A DNA stretch of 64,000 nucleotides. Origin: Oikopleura dioica (Eukaryota > Chordata > Appendicularia > Copelata > Oikopleuridae). The DNA is taken from positions 248,001 to 312,000 of the forward strand of contig OU015570.1 in the NCBI GenBank assembly GCA_907165135.1. Direction: 5' to 3'. Shown here one piece after another: positions 43,785 to 54,734 of this stretch (within the stretch, counting starts at the first letter, position 1; each line of letters opens with the position of its first letter). The notes under the pieces are model-generated. The model was not told the origin of the DNA. It did not search any database and saw nothing but the letters and a program-made list of their open reading frames with translations. A program made the position numbers and the translations under genes.

Positions 43785-44045
43785 CGTTTATTGCAGGCTT
43801 AACGTTTTCGGAACAGAAATTCCATCATCAGAGCCAGTTGCTTGTATAAAAACTTGACGATCTTTAATGAAAGGAGAGACTGACCTTGTCTTGTAGAAAA
43901 GTGAACTGATAAAAACCGAATAACAACCTCATCCCTTAACTAGTTCTGAGAATGACTTAAATCCCAAAATTTAAAAATATAAAATCAGAGGCTCCAACTG
44001 CCTTCGAAACTTGCCTCTGAACGGTATCACAAAATATAGATTTTA
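43785..44045 (-). repeat. Hammerhead-bearing repeat, copy 2
   Basis: Collinear with 6860-7115 including the CAGAGGC/GCCTCTG hairpin. Confidence 0.5.
43796..43835 (-). ncRNA. Hammerhead-ribozyme-like motif 2
   Basis: Minus strand: stem I GGCU/AGCC, CUGAUGA, stem II GGAA/UUCC, GAAA, stem III AAC/GUU. Stems I and II differ from motif 1 but still pair. Confidence 0.55.
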
Positions 44046-44363
44046 CGATGATTAACCTGTTTATTTAAACAAGGATCTTTTAGCACGATTTCGAGACCCT
44101 CGACTTGTTTTCTTTGATCATAGGGAAGATTTTTATGTAATATCGAAAAATGTGAGCTGATTAAATCGCGATTCTGGATTATTTTGCGTATATTTCTTTA
44201 TATTTTAATGATTTTTAAAGGAAACCGCGAGAAACCGCCATCGAACCAGCTGGTTAATGGCGGTTAACCGCGGTTAAATGAGTTAAAGCTTGGAAAGGGA
44301 TCGGTGAGAAACACAGTTGCTTAATTATCTGGCAACCTTTTATTTTTGATTGTTGGTTTATTT

Positions 44364-44397
44364 GTTAGAGCTTTCGGCTTTCGCCATCGTCAGTAAC
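44364..44397 (-). ncRNA. Hammerhead-ribozyme-like motif 3
   Basis: Minus strand: stem I GUUA/UAAC, CUGACGA, stem II GGC-GAAA-GCC, GAAA, 2-bp stem III AG/CU, cleavage-site C. Different stem sequences, same architecture. Confidence 0.55.
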
Positions 44398-44747
44398 TAG
44401 TCAAGTTAAATACAGTTAGATCTTAAAATACACACCTTGTGAGTGCTGAGAAATAGTTTTTAACACTGATGAAGTTTTGACAGAAAAAGAACAACAAATG
44501 GAATCGTCTAGAGAATTTTGAAAGAATTTGAACAGCAAAAATATTCTTGAGCGGGTGATTGTTTTTGCTTTTAGGGCTCAAGAGTAGGTGGGTTAGAAGG
44601 CTGAGACTCTCAGCTTTCAGAAGAGCCCAAAAATCTATGACGAGTTTGACGAGTCTGCCGAGTTTGACCAATTAAGGTCCAACCTCCGAAACCGAAGGTA
44701 TCATCAAGGTCCCTGTTAAATAATTGCATGAAGAATCAACTAATCAG

Positions 44748-44837
44748 GTTGCACATTCTTAGCCGCTTTTGGACTTCCCGGTAAAAAATGAGAGAGAAGC
44801 TGCTTTCGCTCTCCAGTGCGCATCACTTATGAGTAAA
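44748..44837 (+). CDS. ADCY10-like: ADCY10-like, exon D (C2), with an A-run frameshift
   Basis: Follows AATCAG. Completes the Gly codon and reads CTFLAAFGLPG, matching CSFLCVFGFPG. It then needs a one-base shift in a run of six A (44783-44788) to continue as NEREAAFALQCASLMSK, which matches the next helix (...HALECAM...). One extra A either marks a dead gene or is a homopolymer error. By homology the exon ends at 44837; the next bases are ACAATG. Confidence 0.7.
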
Positions 44838-46962
44838 ACAATGTTATGGATGAAAAATAAAGGTTTTTAAGAGGGTTGCAATTATTTTGATCTCGTTGAT
44901 ATTGTGTGGACAAGAATTCAGCCAAAACCTGATTTCCTGTCTCCGAGTCAGAACTCGTCTAGAACTTCGAATTGTGATACTCTCGACCAGAATTTGGATA
45001 AAAATATTTAAAAAACTTCACCTGAAAGCGAGAGCACTGACTATGGTCTGAACGGCTGAGCCAAAAAGAACAAAATTAAGGGTAGAACCAGGGCTGTCGG
45101 TTTAGAGTCCTTTCAAATTACTCGCGACTTTTTTTCGGGTAACCGCAAGTTTTTACGCGTTTTTACGCTTTACAATAATTACTCAGGCTGCCTTTTATTA
45201 AGTAAAAATATTTTTGTGAAGTTAATAATTTAATATTGTGATATTCTGGCCTGAAAGTTTCTCTAAAAATTCACTGTTTTCTTGTGCTGGTAGTTTTTAT
45301 TCTAGCACTTTGTTATGAATCGCCGTGAGAAAGCTAGGCGCGCTCTGATCGGTTAAAAACAAAGCAGCATCTGGAGGCCCTCTTTAAACGGAAGAATGAT
45401 TATTCTTATGAAACCAGACAGAATTTTTTAGAATAATTGAAAAAATCCAAAAACTGCTTCAAAATTCAACCCCTCTTTTTGGTCTAATGCCCCTCTCAAG
45501 GTGCAAATTGACCTGCAAAAGTATCTATCCACGCAGTTTGTTAGCTAGAAGAGCTTCCCAACCTCGATCCCCTGATCTCAGGGGATCATAATGTGGCTCG
45601 CATAAAAGAGCACAAAAAGTTCTTCCTAAAGAATCCTCAACATTTTTGGTGGCAAGATCACATGAGCCGCTAGAGGGAATTCAAATGTCCAAAATGGCCC
45701 TTTTTGCAACGTATTTTGGACTAAGTAGCCCTGGATTTTTACCTCAATTTTAGCTAGTTTTGGGTCCTTATAAAGCCTCTAGCGTCTCCTGTAAAGACGG
45801 CACCAAGAATTTTTTAACTAAGCTACTTGAACAAAAGACCTCTCTTTCTAGCCTAACAAGAAGATGTTACCATAAGGAGATCAAGCTCGGCAAGCTTTTC
45901 TAGCTTTTCGAGGGTCTGTTACCCGCGATCACGTGATCCGATCAAAAATTTTCAATTAGAATTTTTTCAATTGGGCTAAATAAACACTACTACAAAGTTT
46001 CGGGCGTTTCCATCAACGGGTACTTCAGGTTGATTTTTTGATCGTCGGCTCTACAAATGGCGCATTCAGTTTTTACAATTTATACTTGGTTCGTGCGAGA
46101 AATTTCTGAGAAGACCCTCCGCCTTTCATTTTTGATTCCCATGATTCAGTCACTTGCTCCAGAAATAAAAAATTTAGCGTCATCAAACTTAGTTGGAGAA
46201 TCACCCAACTTACGGGTGTCCCCAACGATCGGATCTGACTCATCTGAGTGTTCTTATTCGGTTGACCAAACAATTCTTTGTGAATTATGAGAAGCTGATT
46301 CTAAAGCTTCTTTCAGAAATTTTGTTGGAATTTTGTTAAAAGCATCACTTTATATATTGCATATTTAAATATGCATGCGATATAAATTTGGAAATATGTC
46401 AAGATTAATGCAAAGAAAAGTGTTTCAGCAACAATATTCTTTTCATAATTTCAAATTTGAACGAGTAGATCTCGAGAAAACGATCTCAAAGTTGTCCGAG
46501 ATTACAGGAGTCTACCTTCTTTGAAGAAGCGGGAGGGGATTAAAAATTATAAATTATTTTATTATAATTATAATATTATTATTTATTATAATTTATAATT
46601 TACAAAATCGGTCAAGATAAATGCAGAGAGAAGTGTCCAAATAATACTGTTCTTACTGATTCTTCGAGTAAAAACTGTCTGATTAGTAGAAAAATGAACT
46701 CAAAGTTGATCATGTTTCAAAAAATCGTTGGGGACACCCTTAAGGCCACTTTTCGAATTAGCTGTCATCCAAAAAGTGGCCTTAAGGCTAGGGTGGTCAA
46801 TTAGGCCCAAAGCAAGGCTCATAAACTCTGGACTTGTGAATGCCAGAGTACCCCATAAATTACTCGGGTATCATCTTTCACCATGCCGAGTTTCAACAAG
46901 ATAGGATTCATAGGGAAAAAGTTGATTTTTTGTAAATTCACCCTACCCATAATAGCTTTTAA
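44838..46962. other. Intron D-E, left part
   Basis: Little recognised. 46738-46788 is a perfect-looking hairpin (CTTAAGGCCACTTTT and its complement). 46570-46610 is an ATTATAATTATAATATTAT-type low-complexity run. Confidence 0.4.
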
Positions 46963-47022
46963 GGATATACCCGATAAAATTGAACTTTTATATCGCCGAA
47001 ATGCTACGTAGGATCATTTATA

Positions 47023-47758
47023 CAGTTTTTATGGAATTTGTGGACATCAAATTTGTGTACATTTTTAGGGAAAGCCCTTGTAATGTAGCGAATGTCCCCA
47101 ATGTCCCGAATGTCCCCGATTTTTTACTTTTTTGGTCTTTTGAAAAAAATTTATCACATGGAAAAACAGAAATTTTTCAAAACAATTTTGTTCTAGAGAC
47201 GAGTTTTTGCCAAATTCTATGAGTTTTCTACCACAAATTGCGCGGAGCGCTACCTTATTTTTGACTTTTTGTCAAAACAATGGCGTTCTAGAGAGAAAAA
47301 GCTGTTGTTGAGTTCTTGTTTTCCAGTGTTTTTGTAAGAATTGACGGGGACATTCGGAACATTCGGGACATTCGGGACATTCGGGGACATTCGGGACATT
47401 CGGGGACATTCGGGGACATTCGCTACATAGTCAGTGTCTACCTTTTTTAGATTTTAAGGGGTTTTCTTGGGACACATGAAAAAGAGAGGGTATCAAATGT
47501 GTGGACATTTTTATCAATAAAAATCTTGCAAAGAGCTGTTTTTCGTCAGAAATATTAATTTTTTAAAGATTTACGTCTCAAGCTTCCTTCTTGTGTTCTT
47601 TTTCTTATTATTTTTTGAAAAAATCATCAATTTTTCCTTCTCAAAAAATAATTTAAGCAAGATTGTTAGGGAATTTTTTCGGGGCTCTGTATCAAATTTG
47701 TGGACATTTTTCAGAAAACTAGGGGACAAAAAATGTCCACAAATTCCATAAATAACTG
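47023..47758. mobile_element. Mariner-type MITE, TGTGGACA family, split
   Basis: TA-flanked copy of the 354-bp element at 57889-58242, enlarged by the foldback-like element inside it. Confidence 0.9.
47069..47441. mobile_element. Foldback-like element, iteron GAATGTCCC
   Basis: Duplication C(A/T)TTTTTAG (47060-47068, 47442-47450). The intact MITE at 57.9 kb is the empty site. Units ATGTCCCGA/ATGTCCCCGA at both ends behind ATGTAGCGAATG. Confidence 0.9.
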
Positions 47759-48447
47759 TATTTCAAAAGCAATTCTACGTTAACATGTACGTTGAACTCA
47801 AATCTGGTACTTCTTTACATTTTCTTATTTGAATTTTTCTCTTTAGAGCGATTTCAAATCTTACTCTCTCGATTACTCGAAATTTTTGTATAAATCGGGC
47901 GAGATTTTTAGATGGATGAGTTCTTTGGACCCTTATCTACAATTTTGATGGTTTACTTTTCGTTAATTCCGAAGGAGACCGATTCTAGAGCCATTTCACT
48001 GAGGGCTACTCAACGCGTAAAAGCTCTACAAAGCGGCGCGCTGGGAGCTCACTCACTCGACTCCTCTTTTCCGAGAGAAAGTCCGTGGTTGAGCGCACCG
48101 CCCTGATTGGTAGTACGCGGAAAAACGCGCAGAGAAGAAAAACAAAGGTATGAAAGAAGAGAACACTAGAATGAAAATTCGATCGAGTTTAAGAATTTGA
48201 TCCCATCACTTTTGTGGCTTAGCATCATTGCAATACAGAATACGGTTCAATTTTAGCGATTAAGTGGAAAAATTTCGAGAAATCGAGAGAGTTCGTTTTC
48301 AAATCGCTCTAGAGAGGAAAATTCTAACGAAAATTTCTAAAAAGTACAAGAATTTAATTAAACGCACAATTTTAAGTAAGATTGCTTTTGAAATAAAAAT
48401 GATCCGTATTTAGGCGCTATGAAAGTTCAATTTTATCGGGTATATCC

Positions 48448-49139
48448 TTAATAAAGATCTTTCTTAGATCTTCTGAATTACAGAAGCTAATTCCGTAATC
48501 CCAAGGAAAAAGCCACTTCCGGCGGCTTCAAATTTGGCATCGCGGCTAAAATCGCGAAAATAGCCCATCTTCAGGGGTCCAAAACTCCAAAGTTTACACA
48601 ATGGTCCTATCAACTCTAACTCTTTTTAGGTTTCCTAGACCGTAATCTCAAAATTTACAGAATTTTTTTATTTGATAACTTTTTCTTAAAAATTTTTTCA
48701 ATAAACCAAGGTACCTATATTTGACTATTCATTCCTATAAATTGCCCTTCGGGCAAAGCCCAGACGCCCTCAGCCCTACCCTTAATGAATGTGCTGAATG
48801 TAAGCTTTCTAAAAATGAATCATGTGAAGCTATTGTTAAGGGTAAAAATTTCATAATATTGGGTTCACTTTCAAAATATACTTATTTTCTGCACTTTTAG
48901 TCGCAATTTCCCGGAGATCGAGTTGAGATAGCGAAAAAGTGAATGCGGAGTTTTTTGCTCAAAATTTCCTGAGGAATCCAAAAATGCGGGTCAAAAAGAA
49001 TCTCAGACTTGCTCAAAATCGACCACCCTAGCCTTAAGTTAGGGTTTCACTGTAAAGTTTACAGTGTAAACATCTCGCAAAATTCATTCAATAAAATACC
49101 GGACACCTTAGAAAAATATACAATAACATCCATATTAAG
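48448..49139. other. Intron D-E, right part
   Basis: No gene; 48725-48790 is similar in style to the G-rich repeats. Ends with ATTAAG, acceptor of exon E. Confidence 0.4.
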
Positions 49140-49295
49140 ACAAGGAACCTACCAAGCTTAGAAAAGGTATCCATTGGTGTCACAACAGGATCTGTGTACG
49201 TTGGTGTCGTTGGACACGAGAAGTGGCGTCATGAATATTCTTTTCTCGGACCTAAGGTTAACATGGCGGCAAGAATAATGATGGCAGGATATTCA
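49140..49295 (+). CDS. ADCY10-like: ADCY10-like, exon E (C2 core)
   Basis: Follows ATTAAG. Encodes VSIGVTTGSVYVGVVGHEKWRHEY, then FLGPKVNMAARIMM: the highly conserved SIGV.TG.V..GIVGH...HEY..IG.KVN.AAR.MM region of the ADCY10 C2 domain. It ends before GTAAAGG, the only ordinary GT donor in the set. Downstream exons (AAA-ATPase-like and TPR-like parts of ADCY10) were not found in the remaining 14.7 kb. Confidence 0.85.
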
Positions 49296-49736
49296 GTAAA
49301 GGATTAAATATAATGTTGTAATACATATTATTAAACAAATGTCTAGGGCCCTACGGTAAGACTCTAACCCGACCAAAAATAACCTACATGGTCGAAAATG
49401 ATTGGGAAAATATGGGCACCGAGCCACCGACCCATCTGTTTAAATTTGGGCAAAATCTAAAGGTCGACTCTGTCCTTGTTCGTGTACCCTGACAAAATCC
49501 CGTTATTCGAAGTTTCCTTCAATTCAAGAAGTTTCCTTCAATTCAAGCGCAAAGCGCACACTCATTCAATGGTTTTGATTTTGAATTTTTGTAACGCCGT
49601 TACAATTTCGACTACTTGTAACGTAGCAAGGCAGAGCGACTTTGACAATCGCTAGGCAAGGCAAGACAAGGTATATATGACTTAGGCAGAAAAAGGCATA
49701 AAATTGAGAAAACTAAATTGCGGGAAAATAATAATA
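49296..49736. repeat. Downstream of exon E
   Basis: 49.52-49.64 kb contains TTTTTGTAACGCCGTTACAA and CTTGTAACGTAGC, a relic of the family at 60652-62370. No further cyclase exon seen. Confidence 0.5.
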
Positions 49737-50781
49737 TAGGCTCCTCGCTTAAAAATTCGGGTCGAAAAAACCTCCGATATTGCCGGTTTTCACCTTCTAT
49801 TCTTAGAGTGAACTCCGGGGAACATTTTTGTCAATTACGACTTTATCGTAGCTCCTCCCCAAAAAGGTTGAAAATGCCATCAAAATGCCGAAAATGGCCA
49901 ATTTCAGAAATCAAGTGATTTTGCCACCTACGAGATTCATTTTTAAAAATTGTTTTGTATGATTCGAAAGTGCATAAAATTCTCTTTCGAATAAAAGGGG
50001 TCTTGTTTTTGCAAAATGATATCTAAACCATTTTTTGAGGGTTGAGCATACTGAAAAACAGTGTTTTTCACATTGAATAAATCGAATTAAAAGATTGCCA
50101 GATAATCAAGCAACTGTGTTTCTCAACGTTCCCTTTCCAAGCTTTAACTCATTTTACCGCGGTTAATTACAGCTCTTATATAGAAATGTGCCAAGACTAA
50201 GGGTCTTACTTTAGTACCGTGGTTTTCCATCTTAAGAGCGTTTTTCGGATGACAAGCCTCGCTCAAATCGCTTATAAGTTGGAAAATTTTCAATGAAGGT
50301 AGGATGTCAGTGGGATTTTCCATTTTTTCATTGAAAAAATTGTTTTTCGAGATCAGATCATTGTTCCAGAATTGGGCTCGAGCGCATTTCGTGATTCTGA
50401 GTTCATTCGGTAGTAAGGAAAAATGTTTCGGTAAAACTACCGAAATATGGTGAGCTTATTTTTTGATTAATATTTCGGTAACAGCCGAAACTTTCTTTCA
50501 TTTTTACCCCCTTTTTGAGCAAAAATGTTTCGGCAGGCTACCGAAATCTTTCTCACTTTTTAGTCGGTATCAAGCAAAAACATTTCGGCAAAAAAGCGTT
50601 GACGATCATATAATCTCATCGATGCTTTTGGAAGAAAATTATCATTATGATATTATCTAATTGCCCCTACCTCGGGGCTTCGCCCCTTCGGGCCTAAGAT
50701 GCCGGGGTCTAGTCTACGGTTTCTTAGGGTTACCTTCAGTAACCCTTACTTACCCTAGCCTATCCCCCTCGGGTAAGTTTG

Positions 50782-51330
50782 GGGTGCGCGTCGATCGCTA
50801 CGGTTTCGGGGTTTTGCGTCGATCCCTACGATGCGTCGATCGCTACGGTTGCGTCGATCCCTACGGTTAAAAATGACTCATGCCTAGGAAGGAAAGATAG
50901 GGTCTGCAACTTGTCTGCACGTGAACAAAAAATACTTCTCAAAGACATCTTTATGTGAATAGTTAATTGAATTTTCTTGTAACTCTAACGGTTTTTCGTC
51001 GAAGGGTTGGTATGCTCTTTATAATTTCGGGAAATATTTTGCTAAAATTTGTCATTTTTCTGGCAAAAACCCTAAAAAGGCAAAAATAAATTAAGCAAAA
51101 ATCAATTCTTTAAAATCACTTCTCATCAAAGAGCCAATAAAGTATAAACAGACGATCACTCAACAAAGAAAAGCTGTAACCCATTAGATATTTAATGATA
51201 AGTTGCAGACCCTATCTTTCCTTCCTAGGCATGAGTCATTTTTAACCGTAGGGATCGACGCAACCGTAGCGATCGACGCATCGTAGGGATCGACGCAAAA
51301 CCCCGAAACCGTAGCGATCGACGCGCACCC
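50782..51330. mobile_element. Foldback-like element, iteron GCGTCGATC(G/C)CTACG, exact TSD
   Basis: GTAAGTTTG on both sides (50773-50781, 51331-51339); other copies of the core read through here uninterrupted. About 130-bp inverted ends appear identical and open with four iterons alternating GATCG and GATCC. Confidence 0.95.
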
Positions 51331-51467
51331 GTAAGTTTGTTCCGTCATTTTTGCTGGTGCACCCTAACCCAAACCTTTATTTTAACAAATACTACGATTT
51401 TAATTTATAACTATCGGGTTCCACCATTTTTCCTAAATAAAGCCCGAAAAATGATCTTCTTCTACAG

Positions 51468-51627
51468 TGGGTTGCGCAGGTACTGCACCCCCAAAGAGCG
51501 GGTAGAGGGTGCAGCAGTCACGCAATCACTTTGAGCAAGTCTAGAAAGAAACAATAGAAAAAGTGCGGGCGAAGGGTGCAGCAACGCCGCAATCACAAAG
51601 GGTGCATTACCTGCGCAACCCACTCTC
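51468..51627. mobile_element. Small MITE, TGGGTTGCGCAGGTA ends
   Basis: Inverted ends TGGGTTGCGCAGGTA-TGCACCC around GGGTGCAGCA repeats. Target duplication unclear. Confidence 0.75.
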
Positions 51628-52719
51628 ATATGAGAACATAAAATTACTCGAGATTTTTGAGGTGAAAACTCATCAGAAGCCAAACTCATTCAATGCACAT
51701 ACTAGGGCTCATCAGGATGAGAATGGCGAAACCTGCCGAAACATTATTGCTCAAAAGACATTAAATTCTGATTTTTGTTTCGGCTCGTACCGAAATATTT
51801 TTCCTAAAAACGTGTCTTATTTGTAAGATTCTTTCGGCTGCCTGCCGAAATATTTATTACATTTGACCCCTTGAAAGTGATTTATATTTCGGTCGCTTTT
51901 ACCGAAACATTTTTCTATACTACGGTTCATTCATTCCTCAAAATTTAATTCCACTGCAAAGATGGCAGGAAACGGGAAAAAAATTCACATTTCCTTGGCA
52001 GAGAAGAAAAAATATGGGCAGATTCTAGTGAAGGCGCCAAAACGAAAAGATGGTAGGAAGACTGTGATGGAGCTTTATCGAAAGAAGAATGATGGAGGAA
52101 GATCTGATCGAGCATTTCCTGGCGCTTCAAATTGATGAAACACAAGCCGCGACCCCGAGGGAGATTGAAGAAGAGCCTCAAGTTCAAGTGACAGAGAGCA
52201 CCGACACTGCAAACCTTTGACTTCGAAATGTCCAGAAAAGCAGTCAAAGATTACAGATATTTTTAATAAATGATTCACTGTGAGTCTAAAAATTTTTTGA
52301 CTTTGAATAAAAATCTTGAAAACGGTCTTAAGTTGGAATTTTGCAGATGACATCATTTTCACAATATACGCAAAAACGCTCTTAAGTCGGGCGCTCTTAA
52401 GATGGAAAACCACGGTATTCGAGCAAAAGTCTAGAAAATCGTGCGTTTTCGGGAAACACTGACGCCGGCCGCCCCCGGCCGCCCTGACTGACGCTGGCCG
52501 GTCCATCTTTTAAAAATTTTTTAATTAATTTTATCAATGTTAAATGAATTTTTATTGTATAAAAACATATTTTTAGGGTTATCTTACCAAAGTTTGACCA
52601 TTACCTCCTCGCTTAAAAATCGCACGATTTTTTATAGCCCGATTTTCAGGGTTTTTGAGGAGCGATCTTGTCAGTCGCTCGCTCGGAATATCTCGCCCAA
52701 AAGGCCGATTGTGATCACT

Positions 52720-52788
52720 GTGAAGTAGTGTAGTGGTAACACATCCCAACCGCGGGGCGGAAATCTCTGGTTCGATCCCAGACTTCAT
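52720..52788 (+). tRNA. tRNA-like sequence
   Basis: Acceptor GTGAAGT/ACTTCAT pairs, T arm TCTGG/CCAGA with loop TTCGATC pairs, and A/B boxes are present. The anticodon stem is only 3 bp and the loop lacks U33. Likely SINE-type or dead. Confidence 0.45.
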
Positions 52789-54154
52789 CTAATCCTTTTT
52801 CGCCCATAGTCTCAAACCTTACAGTTTCAATACCTGGAATACATTAAGGATGTTCCAAGGAACAAAAAATGTATTACAGCAGAATCATCAAGTCACGTGA
52901 TCGTGCTCAAATTTGCCCTGAAAGTGCTGAAAATGGGCCATTTTCAGTTTTCACGTGATTTGGCCACCTACGAGGCTCACTATTATTAAAAATTATATAT
53001 TTATAGAAAGACGGCAAAATTCTCTTTCGATTGATAAGGGTTTCATTCTTGCAAAATAATATCTCAACCCTTTTTCGAGGGTTGAAGTCATTGAAAAGTG
53101 GTATTTTTCGACTTTTTCTAATAATTCTTCTTAATTATTTTTAAAACTTTAAAAACCATAATAAAGCCTAAAACTATGATAATTTCGATTTTTTAAAAAA
53201 TAGGTGTGGGTGGGGTTGGGGAAAAAGCTGAGATTAATCGACTCAGAGTGCCTACGCCTTTGTCAAGCTCCTTAAAAATCAAGGAACGGGGCTGAGACGG
53301 CCCGAAGGCATCAAACCAGCTAGTAAATGGCGGTGTACCGCGGTAAAATGAGTTTCAGCTTGGAAAGAGATCGTTGAGAAACACAGTTGCTTAATTATCT
53401 GGCAATCTTTAAATTTTATTTATTAAATTTGAAAAACACTGGTTTTCAGTATGCTCAACCCTCAAAAAAGGGATGAGATATCATTTTGCAAAAACAAGAC
53501 CTTTTTATTCGTAAGAGAATTTTATGCACTTTCAAATCATACAAAAAAATTTCTAAAAATGAATCTCGTAGGTGGCGAAATCACGTGATTTATGAAATTG
53601 GCCATTTTTCGCCATTTTGAGGGCATTTTCAACCCTTTTGGGGAGGAGCTACGATAGAGTCTAATTGACAAAAATATTCCCCGAAGTTCACTCTATAAGA
53701 ATAGAAGGTGAAAACCGGCAATATCGGAGGTTTTTTAATCGGAGGAATTTTTAAGCAAGGAGCCTATGAGACATAATATTTGGGCATTTCGCATAGAGTT
53801 TATAGAAGATGTTGGGTTTATTAGATTATAAAAATTTCCATTCTGGCGAAATATGGTGGCAAAAACAGGATTGTTCCAAAAAGTGACTCTAAATTAGAAT
53901 TTGTGGAATCCGGCTTTTGTTAAAAACGACACTAAATCGGGTACCTGAGGTATATATTGCTGAAAATTACCATCTGCTTCGCTGAAAATGTCATCAACTC
54001 AGAAAATGGAATTGTTGCCGTTCAAAATAAGAAAGAAACTACATTCTTAATCTCATCAGAAATATCAATTAATGAGACATTTACATTTACTCCGACGAGT
54101 TTGAAGTAACCAACCTGGGAAAAATGCACGAAAAGTAACGTTAACATCAAAGAA

Positions 54155-54583
54155 ATGACTCGCGAATTGGCTTATTACCTTATTCATGAATGGATTTCTA
54201 CTTCAAGAACTTCAGAATTTCGTGAGGATAAAGTTACAATCGCCAACAAAAGGATTAATATTCCACACCATCAAAAACAGGTCGAAATCTTGTCATCTTC
54301 GATCATCTTTCCTGATGGACAATCAATAAGGAATGAATTGCTGGAAATTCGTTTTCAAGAATGTAACGAACAACTCAATAAACATGAATTGATGTTCCAT
54401 GGTGAAGCCAGATTCAACTCAATCCTCATTCTCGCGGATAATTTTGATGAAGAAAATGTTCGTTTTCACGACAATGTTAAACTGAAGAAGCTCAATACTT
54501 ATCAGCAAAACAACTTGAAAATAGTTTATTTCGAACTTGAGGAATATTCTGAAACCGCTGTTGTGTCGATAAGCTTTGGTTGA
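54155..54583 (+). pseudogene. Element ORF upstream of env-like ORF, part 1
   Basis: 142 codons, beta-rich hydrophilic protein without Cys pairs or membrane segments. No family recognised. It sits between the lost pol and the env-like ORF, so it could be the surface-subunit region or a separate accessory protein. The frame is intact to its stop at 54581-54583, but related coding sequence seems to continue in other frames. Confidence 0.4.
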
Positions 54584-54734
54584 AAATCGATTGAAATCAA
54601 GCCTTCAAAATTTGCCAAAGAGTCTTGCATCAAATTTATAATTAGATGAAAGAAGGAAACGAATACCAAATTTTGGAAACTCAATATTTCCAAGCCTAGG
54701 AGCTTCGCGCTCACTTGCGACAATACAGAAAATC

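Larger units (their letters stand above)
42715..44690. mobile_element. Foldback-like element, iteron CTCGTCAGA (tentative limits)
   Basis: ACCTTAATTCGTCAAACTCG with six CTCGTCARA units at 42725-42790, and the inverse GAGTTTGACGAGTCTGCCGA...AATTAAGGT at 44636-44679. Flanks resemble each other but no clean duplication. Contains a sister array at 42905 and the insertions below. Confidence 0.6.
46963..48447. mobile_element. piggyBac-like element (TTAA target), 1.49 kb
   Basis: TTAA on both sides; ends GGATATACCCGATAAAATTG inverted. Encloses 47023-47758 and an inner inverted pair (47825-47895, 48255-48320) around TTTAGAGCGATTT. Confidence 0.88.
50410..51924. mobile_element. Foldback-like element, TTTCGGTA iterons and telomere-like core
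   Basis: Duplication GTTCATTC(G/A) (50401-50409, 51925-51933). Ends GTAGTAAGGAAAAATGTTTCGG and CGTAGTATAGAAAAATGTTTCGG in inverted orientation. The core at 50660-50780 resumes at 51331 after an insertion. Confidence 0.9.
50217..52415 (+). mobile_element. pogo-type element hosting nested insertions
   Basis: TA-flanked ends CCGTGGTTTTCCATCTTAAG. Remaining transposase pieces: an N-terminal frame at 51962-52135 (Lys-rich, helix-turn-helix-like) and a C-terminal QSKITDIFNK near 52236-52270, close to a PIP box. Confidence 0.85.
49737..53768. mobile_element. 4.0-kb element with about 430-bp TIRs
   Basis: 49737-50170 and 53335-53768 are inverted copies ending GGCTCCT(C/T)GCTTAAAAATTC. No transposase of its own is seen. 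It carries the pogo-type element, a tRNA-like sequence and a G-rich repeat. Confidence 0.75.

Noticed and set aside
52720-52788. Functional tRNA gene
   Set aside because: The anticodon arm is weak and lacks U33; it sits inside a transposon.
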